Source: Bacillota bacterium (GTDB lineage: Bacteria > Bacillota > Bacilli > Alicyclobacillales > SLC66). From it: DNA of 21,784 nucleotides. The stretch's first letter is position 1; every line of letters starts with the position of its first letter. The stretch lies in the NCBI GenBank assembly GCA_021821185.1, contig JAKACU010000027.1:1-21784 (forward strand). Direction: 5' to 3'. Positions 8,579-15,025 of this stretch are shown piece after piece. A program made the position numbers and the translations under genes. The notes beneath the pieces are model-generated. The model did not search any database and was not told where the DNA came from. It was given only the letters and a program-made list of their open reading frames with translations.

Positions 8579-11227
8579 CTAGGCCTTTTGGCTACTATTC
8601 GAGATGCTTTGTAAAAAACCTTCTTTTAGTAAGGTTCTCGCTGTACGCAGGGCCTCGAAAAGTTTGTCAGGGATCTTGGCACCCGCCTGTGCCAAATCCG
8701 GCCGTCCGCCACCTGAACCACCGGCTATCTGCGCCACTTCTTTGACCAATTTGCCTGCATGCAGTCCCTTCGCTTGCCATATTTGCGGGATGACACTCAC
8801 AAACGCAACCCGTCCATCTTTGACAGAACCAAGGACAATCGCTAAATCTCCACGTTTTTGTCGCAACTGTTCGGCAAGATTGCGTAGAGCATCGATGTCT
8901 CTATTGTCGACCTGCGTCACAAGGATGAACTCATTCTCAACTTGTTCGACTTGAGTAAGCAATTGCACAGATTCCAAACGACTTACCGTGTCCGTCAAGC
9001 TATTGGCTTGACGTTCGAGTTCTTTGACATGGTCAAGAACAGAAACCAGACGATCAGGTGCTTGCATAGGGTTGGCATGCAATTTTTCAGCTACCGCAGA
9101 TAAAAGCTTTTCTTGTACCACCATATATTCATAAGCAAATCGCCCCGTTACCGCTTCGATACGCCGAACACCTGAGCCAATTCCAGTCTCCGAGAGCAAC
9201 TTGAACATGCCGATCTGCCCTGTATGTTCGACATGACATCCTCCGCAAAGTTCTGTGGAGTACGCACCAACTTTCACTACACGCACAATATCGCCGTATT
9301 TTTCACCGAAAAGCGCCATAGCTCCAAGGTCTTTTGCTTCTTGCAAATTCATTTGTTCCGTAGTGACAGCAATATCTTTCCAAATTTGTTCATTAACATT
9401 GCGTTCCACACGTGCCATGTCTTCTTTTGTCATGGCGCCTATATGAGAAAAGTCAAAACGCAAACGTTCATCCTCGACAAGAGACCCAGCCTGCGCTACG
9501 TGTATACCTAGCACATCACGCAATGCCTTATGCATCAAATGGGTTGCTGTGTGATTTTTGGTCACGTCAAATCGGCGAACCCTATCGATCGTACTGGTTA
9601 CCGTCGCCCCCACACAAGGCGTCCCCATAAAAACCTCACAATCATGAATATGTTGCCCATTGGGCGCCTTTAACACGTCCTTGACAGAAAGCTCAAAACC
9701 TTCTCCAAAGATAACTCCTCGATCGGCGACTTGTCCGCCACTTTCTGCATAAAACGGCGTTCGATCTAAGACCACTTGGATTCGATCGCCAAGTGAAGCT
9801 TCTTTGATCACAACATCATCAGCCATCATCGCCACAATGTGGCCGGATACAGATGGCGTGGTGTAACCGACAAATTCGCTACTCACGTCAAGGTCTCTTA
9901 GCACAGTCGTCTGCACGTGCATGCTATCATTGTCTTGACGCGCATTCCTTGCACGCTCACGTTGCTTTTCAAGCGCTTGCGAGAAACCTTCGCGATCGAT
10001 CGTTATGTCGCTTTCTAGTGCAATTTCCTCGGTAAGGTCGACTGGGAAACCATACGTATCGTACAACTTAAACACTTGCTCACCATGGAGAACCTTGGTA
10101 CCTGCTTCTTTAACTTGCGCAATAGCTTTTGCCAGCAACGCTTCGCCATCACTGAGCGTCTCGAAAAAGCGTTCTTCTTCTGTCTTGATAACAGTCTCTA
10201 TGAAGGCACGCTTCTCAAATAATTCGGGGTAATAATCCCCCATCACGTCCGCCACAACGCCCACAAGTTGATAAAGATAAGGTTGCTCCATTCCTTGTTG
10301 TTTTCCATGGCGAACAGCCCGACGAAGCAGACGGCGAATCACATAACCGCGTCCCTCATTACTAGGCAATACACTGTCAGCGATCGAAAAGACAACAGCA
10401 CGCAGATGGTCGCTAATAACCTTTAAGGCGACATCCCATTCTTCTTTTTCGCCATAACGGATGTGCAAACGATCGGCTGCCTGTTGAATAATCGGTTGAA
10501 ACAAATCCGTGTCATAGTTTGTGCTAACACCTTGCAGTACGGAAGCCGTTCGCTCTAGACCCATGCCTGTATCAATATTCTTTTTAGGAAGCGGCGTGTA
10601 TGAGCCATCGGGATTGTGATTGTATTGACTAAACACAAGGTTCCAGATTTCTAAGTGTCGATCACAGTCACAGCTTGCGTCACATTCTTTACGACCACAG
10701 CCAACACTTGGGCCACGATCGAAAAAGAGTTCCGAATTCGGGCCACACGGTCCTTCCCCAATATCCCAAAAGTTATCCTCTAATCGCAAAATCTTGTCGT
10801 CTGCAACACCAATTTCCTTATGCCATATCGCGTAAGCTTCATCATCTTCAGGATGAATCGTGATCGATAATTTAGTCGCATCAATCATTAAACGCTGGGT
10901 GAGAAATTCCCACGCCCAGTGAATGGCTTCGCGCTTAAAGTAATCACCAATCGAAAAATTGCCGAGCATCTCAAAAAACGTGTGATGTCGCGCTGTTTTC
11001 CCGACATTTTCAATGTCGTTGGTTCGAATACACTTTTGGCTATTCGTCAACCTAGGATTATCAGGTACCACTCGCCCATCAAAATAGCGTTTTAAGGGTG
11101 CCATGCCACTATTAATCCACAGCAAGGATGCATCATCTTTCGGCACCAAACTTGCGCTAGGTACAATCTCATGCCCTTTTTCCCTGAAAAACTCCACATA
11201 TTTTCGACGAACTTCGCTAGCTTTCAC
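8579..11227 (-). CDS. alaS: Alanyl-tRNA synthetase
   Basis: Charges tRNA-Ala and edits mischarged Ser and Gly. Seen in order: class II aminoacylation domain (TNSQKCIRTNDIENVGK, RHHTFFEMLGNFSIGDY, and GMGLER motif 3), a Cys cluster near 178-188 before EIWNLVF, the editing domain with AESGGQVADRG near 496-504, HTATH near 559-563 and LCGGCHVEH near 660-668 (zinc ligands), and the glycine-rich C-Ala end GGSGGGRPDLAQAG. Full length, about 882 residues. The longest frame opens with TTG at 11230; GTG at 11227 is preferred because it lies seven bases from GGGGG and gives the usual MKASEVR start. It has its own promoter after the 5S gene; no T-box precedes it. Confidence 0.97.
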   Translation of the reverse strand: MKASEVRRKYVEFFREKGHEIVPSASLVPKDDASLLWINSGMAPLKRYFDGRVVPDNPRLTNSQKCIRTNDIENVGKTARHHTFFEMLGNFSIGDYFKREAIHWAWEFLTQRLMIDATKLSITIHPEDDEAYAIWHKEIGVADDKILRLEDNFWDIGEGPCGPNSELFFDRGPSVGCGRKECDASCDCDRHLEIWNLVFSQYNHNPDGSYTPLPKKNIDTGMGLERTASVLQGVSTNYDTDLFQPIIQQAADRLHIRYGEKEEWDVALKVISDHLRAVVFSIADSVLPSNEGRGYVIRRLLRRAVRHGKQQGMEQPYLYQLVGVVADVMGDYYPELFEKRAFIETVIKTEEERFFETLSDGEALLAKAIAQVKEAGTKVLHGEQVFKLYDTYGFPVDLTEEIALESDITIDREGFSQALEKQRERARNARQDNDSMHVQTTVLRDLDVSSEFVGYTTPSVSGHIVAMMADDVVIKEASLGDRIQVVLDRTPFYAESGGQVADRGVIFGEGFELSVKDVLKAPNGQHIHDCEVFMGTPCVGATVTSTIDRVRRFDVTKNHTATHLMHKALRDVLGIHVAQAGSLVEDERLRFDFSHIGAMTKEDMARVERNVNEQIWKDIAVTTEQMNLQEAKDLGAMALFGEKYGDIVRVVKVGAYSTELCGGCHVEHTGQIGMFKLLSETGIGSGVRRIEAVTGRFAYEYMVVQEKLLSAVAEKLHANPMQAPDRLVSVLDHVKELERQANSLTDTVSRLESVQLLTQVEQVENEFILVTQVDNRDIDALRNLAEQLRQKRGDLAIVLGSVKDGRVAFVSVIPQIWQAKGLHAGKLVKEVAQIAGGSGGGRPDLAQAGAKIPDKLFEALRTARTLLKEGFLQSISNSSQKA

Positions 11228-11251
11228 CAAAAAACCCCCGATCGTGCATTA

Positions 11252-11281
11252 ACTATACCAAAGCCTGTTTTATGGTTGCAA
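11252..11281 (-). promoter_or_regulatory. Promoter of the alaS operon
   Basis: TTGCAA at 11276-11281 and an extended -10 TGG-TATAGT (TATAGT at 11252-11257), spacer 18. Predicted start near 11245, giving an untranslated leader of only about 18 bases. This leaves no room for a T-box or other riboregulator in front of alaS. Confidence 0.75.
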
Positions 11282-11296
11282 CCCGTTCAATAGTAG

Positions 11297-11325
11297 AAAA
11301 GCCCCTCTATAAAAGAGGGGCTTTT
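11297..11325 (-). terminator. Rho-independent terminator of the 5S rRNA gene
   Basis: Perfect 12-bp stem AAAAGCCCCTCT / AGAGGGGCTTTT around a five-base loop, beginning four bases after the 5S 3' end. The A and T arms make it potentially active in both directions. Confidence 0.92.
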
Positions 11326-11328
11326 ATT

Positions 11329-11448
11329 TGCCTGGCAACGTCCTACTCTCCCAGGACCCTGCGGTCCAAGTACCATCGGCACTGGAGGGCTTAACCGTCG
11401 TGTTCGGGATGGGAACGGGTGTGTCCCCTCCGTCATGGTCACCAAGCA
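11329..11448 (-). rRNA. rrf: 5S ribosomal RNA, monocistronic
   Basis: Complete 5S rRNA of about 120 bases. Seen: 5' TGCTTGGT pairs with 3' GCCAGGCA to close helix I (eight pairs, two of them G-U), the conserved CCCATCCCGAACACG loop region, GCCGATGGTA, and GGGAGAGTAGGACG near the 3' end. No 16S or 23S sequence is adjacent: the permease stop is 33 bases upstream and alaS downstream. It has a consensus promoter whose predicted start is about two bases before the mature 5' end, and its own terminator, so it is a free-standing unit. No base change that would obviously break it was seen. Confidence 0.96.
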
Positions 11449-11456
11449 CTAAAAGT

Positions 11457-11485
11457 AATATACATGAAAGTACAAGCTATGTCAA
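11457..11485 (-). promoter_or_regulatory. Strong promoter of the 5S rRNA gene
   Basis: TTGACA at 11480-11485, spacer of 17 (11463-11479), TATATT at 11457-11462. Predicted start near 11450. The -35 hexamer contains the TGA stop codon of the permease gene. The high match to sigma-A consensus fits a stable-RNA promoter. Confidence 0.88.
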
Positions 11486-12597
11486 GGCCGGAAATCTCGA
11501 GATTCGCGATGCACCTCATCAACTATCACCTTAATGACCGCAACGATAGGCACGGCAAAAATAAGGCCCGTAATTCCACCCACTTCTCCGGCTAGCATAA
11601 CCGCAAGTAAGATAAGCAAAGGATGTAAGTTCATGGTCTTCCCCATGATCCAAGGCGAGAATACATTACCCTCTAATTGCTGCACTACAAGGTTAACCAA
11701 CAGAACTTTCAACAGCATTGTATTTGACACGCCAAACGCCATGAATAAAGCAGGTGCCGCGCCCAAAAATGGTCCAACATAAGGAATGATATTCGTCAAT
11801 GCCACGATCAACGAAAGGAGTAGGGCGTACTGCATATGGATGACGAGAAGCCCGACAAGAGTTGCTACACCCACTAACCCCATCACAAGCAATTGACCAC
11901 GCACATAACGCCCTAATGATTCGTCAATGTTGAGCAAGATACGTTCGACAGTATCTTGTGACTTGCGTCGAAACAAACGAACCACAAGGCCAGTGAATAG
12001 ACGGTAATCTTTAAGCAAGTAAAAGATGAGAAAAGGGACAACAAATGCTGAGATCAGGCCACCAATCAGATTTTTTACACCCAAAATAACACTGGTAAGC
12101 CAAGATAAGGATCCTGATTCGACTTGCAACAAAGCTTTTTCAAGTCCCACGCGCATTCCGTTAGGCAAAACACGAGTGACAAACGATAAATGATCCAAAA
12201 CCGAGTCAAACATCGCTATATATACAGGCAATTGTCGTACAAAGGCGGTAGTTTGAGCCACCAGTATCGGCATCATATTCAAAAACAAGACGGCAATGAT
12301 GACAACTGTCACCAAGTAGATCAGCAATATAGCAACGGTTCTCGGTACTTTTTTTCGCGCCAAATAATCCACCACAGGACGTAACACATACGTGAAAATA
12401 ATTGAAATGACAAGTGGTGACAGAACAGCCCACAGGATGTCCCACACGTCATAAAAAAAGCTCCGTAATTGCCCGATTAGCGCGATACACGCTAACGCGA
12501 TGAAGCTCAGGATAGACACATACAAAGCACGATCCTTGCGATCACGCAAATTCAATGAATGCGCCGCCCCCGTTTCCTTTCTGTGACAAGCAGTCAC
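11482..12597 (-). CDS. yrrI: AI-2E family transporter (YrrI/PerM-like permease)
   Basis: Polytopic inner-membrane protein of the AI-2E/PerM family; members have been linked to autoinducer or Na+/H+ transport, and the substrate here is unknown. Seen: about eight hydrophobic segments (residues about 25-45, 50-70, 85-112, 170-195, 235-253, 262-295, 320-355), a cytoplasmic central region, and the family block NIIPYVGPFLGAAPA near 285-300. The start is uncertain: the longest frame begins with GTG at 12597, but that codon has no ribosome-binding site and lies inside an 11-bp palindrome; TTG codons at 12555, 12549 or 12525 are alternatives, the last following AAGG at eight bases. B. subtilis also has yrrI upstream of alaS. 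Confidence 0.9.
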   Translation of the reverse strand: MTACHRKETGAAHSLNLRDRKDRALYVSILSFIALACIALIGQLRSFFYDVWDILWAVLSPLVISIIFTYVLRPVVDYLARKKVPRTVAILLIYLVTVVIIAVLFLNMMPILVAQTTAFVRQLPVYIAMFDSVLDHLSFVTRVLPNGMRVGLEKALLQVESGSLSWLTSVILGVKNLIGGLISAFVVPFLIFYLLKDYRLFTGLVVRLFRRKSQDTVERILLNIDESLGRYVRGQLLVMGLVGVATLVGLLVIHMQYALLLSLIVALTNIIPYVGPFLGAAPALFMAFGVSNTMLLKVLLVNLVVQQLEGNVFSPWIMGKTMNLHPLLILLAVMLAGEVGGITGLIFAVPIVAVIKVIVDEVHRESRDFRP

Positions 12598-12603
12598 AGA
12601 AAG
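12577..12603 (-). repeat. Perfect 11-bp inverted repeat at the permease 5' end
   Basis: CTTTCTGTGAC - TGCTT - GTCACAGAAAG read on the minus strand; five-base spacer. A TATACT hexamer (12602-12607) abuts it, but no -35 is visible. There is no T-run, so it is not a terminator. It could be an operator for a dimeric regulator (TGTGA-N7-TCACA core) or an RNA hairpin in the leader. Confidence 0.7.
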
Positions 12604-12623
12604 TATATGCGGCTACAAGTATC

Positions 12624-12839
12624 TCATTCGCCTTTATCCTCTGCCTCAATTTTCTCGCGATCATGTTTTCTTTGATCGAATTGCTCTTGCTCCATCAAAG
12701 CCTCTTCCAATTCTCGATGTTGCCTTTCCTTAATTCGTTGCAAGTACGCGTCTGATACTCGACGCTGTTTGCCTTGAGCCAATAAAAATACGCCAAGCGC
12801 TACCACGGCAAGTATGACTCTTGTCCCAGTAATGATCAT
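12624..12839 (-). CDS. Small single-pass membrane protein, unknown function
   Basis: Not recognised. Seen: an N-terminal hydrophobic helix (residues about 7-21, TRVILAVVALGVFLLA) followed by a long, highly charged helix rich in Glu, Lys, Arg and Gln (about 24-71), probably a cytoplasmic coiled coil. The longest frame starts at 12908, inside the tRNA terminator hairpin; ATG at 12839 follows GAGGGGG at eight bases and is preferred, giving 71 residues. It lies 26 bases before the permease gene, so the two are probably co-transcribed. No clear promoter fits between the tRNA terminator and its start; a weak TTGAAA-N17-TTTATT overlaps the hairpin. Confidence 0.72.
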   Translation of the reverse strand: MIITGTRVILAVVALGVFLLAQGKQRRVSDAYLQRIKERQHRELEEALMEQEQFDQRKHDREKIEAEDKGE

Positions 12840-12867
12840 AAAAGGTACCCCCTCAACCATCGCGAAT

Positions 12868-12918
12868 AAAAAAACAACGCATCTATGTTTCAACTCAATG
12901 AGTATCATAGAACGTTGT
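12868..12918 (-). terminator. Rho-independent terminator of tRNA-Ile
   Basis: ACAACG-T-TCTATG pairs with CATAGA-TG-CGTTGT around an 18-base loop, followed by TTTTTT. It begins 17 bases after the tRNA CCA. Confidence 0.85.
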
Positions 12919-12934
12919 AAGTATCTGCCAACTA

Positions 12935-13011
12935 TGGTGGGCCTAAGTGGACTTGAACCACTGACCTCACGATTATCAGTCGTGCGCTCTAGCCAGCTGA
13001 GCTATAGGCCC
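12935..13011 (-). tRNA. trnI: tRNA-Ile (anticodon GAU), CCA encoded
   Basis: Complete cloverleaf of 77 bases: acceptor GGGCCTA / TAGGCCC, D arm AGCTCAGCTGG, anticodon arm with loop CTGATAA (anticodon GAT), T arm with GTTCAAGTC, discriminator A and encoded CCA. Reads AUC and AUU. It has its own promoter and terminator and no rRNA or other tRNA beside it, although this isoacceptor often lies in the 16S-23S spacer. Confidence 0.98.
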
Positions 13012-13031
13012 TTAATAGAACAACGAGATAT

Positions 13032-13060
13032 AATATATCAGATATTTATCGTCTTTGCAA
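13032..13060 (-). promoter_or_regulatory. Promoter of tRNA-Ile
   Basis: TTGCAA at 13055-13060, 17-base spacer, TATATT at 13032-13037. Predicted start near 13025, about 14 bases before the mature tRNA. Confidence 0.82.
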
Positions 13061-13077
13061 GTAAAAATAGAAGAAAC

Positions 13078-13111
13078 AAAAAGGAGACCGTACGATTCCT
13101 CGCTGTCTCCC
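13078..13111 (-). terminator. Terminator of the cymR-iscS-zinc-ribbon operon
   Basis: GGGAGAC pairs with GGTCTCC, with an inner GCGA/TCGT helix capped by GGAA, followed by TTTTT at 13078-13082. It lies ten bases after the zinc-ribbon gene stop. Confidence 0.85.
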
Positions 13112-13120
13112 AAGGTAGTG

Positions 13121-13315
13121 CTATGAAACGGCCGCAGGTGTGTCTTGCTCCAAAACCTCAGGTGAAAAGGCAACCAAACTGCCATCTTCGTCCACATGGT
13201 AAATTCGAACCTGATCGCCTACTAACGCAAATTCCATATAACAATTCCAACAATAAAATTGATTGTTACCTATTTTCCCGATATCTCTGCTGTTGCAGTG
13301 CGGACACCGTTCCAT
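13121..13315 (-). CDS. Small zinc-ribbon protein, unknown function
   Basis: Not assigned to a characterised family. Seen: two Cys pairs, C4-P-H-C7 and C22-W-N-C25, 14 residues apart, the spacing of a small zinc ribbon, with GKIGNNQFY between them. The remaining 39 residues are acidic with no clear motif. Length is 64 residues. ATG follows AGGAG by ten bases. It lies 78 bases after iscS and before the operon terminator, so it is probably transcribed with cymR and iscS. In B. subtilis the gene after yrvO (iscS) is mnmA, which is absent here. A role in nucleic-acid binding or sulfur metabolism is only inference from fold and position. Confidence 0.82.
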   Translation of the reverse strand: MERCPHCNSRDIGKIGNNQFYCWNCYMEFALVGDQVRIYHVDEDGSLVAFSPEVLEQDTPAAVS

Positions 13316-13393
13316 CTAAAATGCACTCCTCTGGTCGATTTTGCCCATGTCACCTTTCAGCGTGTCCATTTTTTCCAATCATAAACCACGGAT

Positions 13394-14530
13394 TCACGAG
13401 GTATGGCGCAGTCTTTTCACAGTATGACAAACTACGGTTGCGGCTCTATCGATATCATGATCATGTACAAAAGGCGAAAAACTAAAACGTACAGAAGACC
13501 GCACTTCCACATCCGATAATCCCATGGCTACGAGCACATGCGATGGTTCAATCGATCCGGCCGTACATGCAGATCCTGCAGAAGCAAACACACCTTCAAG
13601 ATCAAGCGCAATAAGGAGCATATCTGCAGGTACGTTATCGAAAGCGATATTCAAGATGTGTCCCGCCTGCTTTTCACTGCGGTGCTCTCGAACACCGTCC
13701 ACATTTTCCATGATGTGTCGTAAAAAGCGATCGCGGTGATTGCACACGAGTCGTTCGTACTCTTCTCGCTTTGCCACAATCAAGTCTATTGCATACGAAA
13801 GTCCAATAATCGAAGCGATATTTTCAGTCCCGGCACGGCGATTTCTTTCCTGCGTTCCACCATTTATTAACGACCGAAAGGGAGTGCCAGAACGCAAATA
13901 CAAGGCACCGATACCTTTTGGCCCAAATAATTTATGTCCTGATAGGGATAGCGCCGCAACTGGCGTGGCTCTTACATTCACTGCAAGAGACCCAATCGCT
14001 TGCACGGCATCTGTGTGCAAGTACACAGATGATCCGACAAGTGCCTGTGCCAACTCCGTCACAGGTTGCACAGCACCCGTTTCATTATTAACCCACATCA
14101 TACTCACAAGCCCGGTGTCTGATCGCACAGCATGAAGCATGTCCTTAACCGAGACTGAACCATCCTTTTGCGGTGCCACATACGTGATCTTGTAACCAAG
14201 ATCGGCCAGCCAATCGCAAGTGTGCAACACAGCATGATGTTCAATCGATGTCGTCACCATATGGCGAGCTTGTCCTGCCATCAGGATGCCTGTCAAAGCG
14301 AGAACGTCACTCTCAGTACCACCCGACGTAAAGATAATCTCATGATCCTTTGCCCCAAGCGCTTTGGCAACGATGGAACGGGCATCTTCTACAACTTGCT
14401 TGGCACTTCGTCCTGCGCGATGGATACTAGAAGGGTTGCCGTAATCTTCTTCTAATGATCGAACCATTGCCCGATGAACATCGGGGTGAATTGGCGTGGT
14501 TGCTGCATAATCCAAATAGATCGATTCCAC
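13394..14530 (-). CDS. iscS: Cysteine desulfurase (IscS/NifS family, YrvO-like)
   Basis: PLP enzyme that takes sulfur from cysteine as a persulfide, for tRNA thiolation and other sulfur acceptors. Seen: N-terminal YLDYAATTP, GNPSSIHRAG, IFTSGGTESD, EHHAVL with H99, D174 in HTDAVQ, the PLP lysine K200 in SLSGHKLFGPKG, and the catalytic cysteine C322 in SAGSACTAGSIEPSHVL, a long-loop group I arrangement. Length of 378 residues is normal. GTG start with AAGGA seven bases upstream; 18 bases after cymR. The cymR-yrvO pairing is conserved in Bacilli, where YrvO supplies sulfur to MnmA for 2-thiouridine in tRNA. Confidence 0.95.
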   Translation of the reverse strand: MESIYLDYAATTPIHPDVHRAMVRSLEEDYGNPSSIHRAGRSAKQVVEDARSIVAKALGAKDHEIIFTSGGTESDVLALTGILMAGQARHMVTTSIEHHAVLHTCDWLADLGYKITYVAPQKDGSVSVKDMLHAVRSDTGLVSMMWVNNETGAVQPVTELAQALVGSSVYLHTDAVQAIGSLAVNVRATPVAALSLSGHKLFGPKGIGALYLRSGTPFRSLINGGTQERNRRAGTENIASIIGLSYAIDLIVAKREEYERLVCNHRDRFLRHIMENVDGVREHRSEKQAGHILNIAFDNVPADMLLIALDLEGVFASAGSACTAGSIEPSHVLVAMGLSDVEVRSSVRFSFSPFVHDHDIDRAATVVCHTVKRLRHTS

Positions 14531-14548
14531 GAAAATATCCTTCTTATT

Positions 14549-14977
14549 TTAAATGTAAAACATTAACGAACCAGGATCATTTTTACCCCACAAATCAATT
14601 AAGTCGGCAATCGTTGTCGTGTCGAGTACTTGTTCTACACTTTTTCGTAAACGAGCCCAAAACAAATCAAGGCCATCATCGGCACCTGATTCAACCACTG
14701 CGATGGGTCCTTCCAACACAACCAACACTTCACCCGCCGTGATTTGATCGGCTGGTCTAGCTAACAAATAACCGCCATAGGCGCCACGGACGCTCTTTAC
14801 TAAACCAGCATTGCGAAGCGGTGCAATTAATTGTTCGAGATAATGATCCGACAAACCTTTTCGTTCAGCAATTGACTTAAGTGAAACGGGACCGTCCGGC
14901 CCTGCTGTACCAAGATCAATCATGAGCAATAATCCGTAGCGGCCTTTCGTAGAAACCGTTAAAAAGGGAATCACCAT
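14549..14977 (-). CDS. cymR: Rrf2-family cysteine metabolism repressor CymR
   Basis: Master repressor of cysteine uptake and synthesis genes in Bacillus; works with CysK as co-repressor. Seen: STKGRYGLLLMIDLG, LKSIAERKGLSDHYLEQLIAPLRNAGLVKSVRGAYGGYLLARP winged helix, the ITAGEVLVVLEGPI block and the C-terminal LMFYI also found at the end of B. subtilis CymR. The three Fe-S cysteines of IscR are absent. The longest frame opens with TTG at 15016, which is upstream of the -10, so it cannot be used from this promoter; ATG at 14977 is preferred, although AAGG abuts it closely and the true start may be a few codons away. Length is 142 residues. Confidence 0.93.
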   Translation of the reverse strand: MVIPFLTVSTKGRYGLLLMIDLGTAGPDGPVSLKSIAERKGLSDHYLEQLIAPLRNAGLVKSVRGAYGGYLLARPADQITAGEVLVVLEGPIAVVESGADDGLDLFWARLRKSVEQVLDTTTIADLIDLWGKNDPGSLMFYI

Positions 14978-15004
14978 CCTTGCCGCATGCATGTCACAAA
15001 TTTT

Positions 15005-15013
15005 AGTATAGCA
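15005..15013 (-). promoter_or_regulatory. Extended -10 promoter of the cymR operon
   Basis: TGC-TATACT, with TATACT at 15005-15010. No good -35 at 16-18 bases. Predicted start near 14998, about 20 bases before the cymR ATG and just after the rarA stop at 15026. Confidence 0.6.
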
Positions 15014-15025
15014 CAAATACAGGTG

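Noticed and set aside
9224..9511. 95-codon plus-strand reading frame inside alaS
   Set aside because: It lies opposite the conserved editing domain of alaS, its translation has no recognisable motif, and no ribosome-binding site was found. It is a shadow frame, as are the other plus-strand frames from 2565 onward.
13316..13369. 17-residue minus-strand frame ending in TAG directly before the zinc-ribbon ATG
   Set aside because: Only a weak purine stretch precedes it and it contains the ribosome-binding site of the next gene. It is too short to support without conservation data.
12814..13485. 223-codon plus-strand frame crossing the tRNA-Ile gene
   Set aside because: It covers a tRNA, two terminators and the zinc-ribbon gene in antisense; the protein has no domain. 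The open frame is accidental.
15014..15016. TTG start for a longer CymR
   Set aside because: The codon lies upstream of the -10 element that drives the operon, and the added residues do not match the family.
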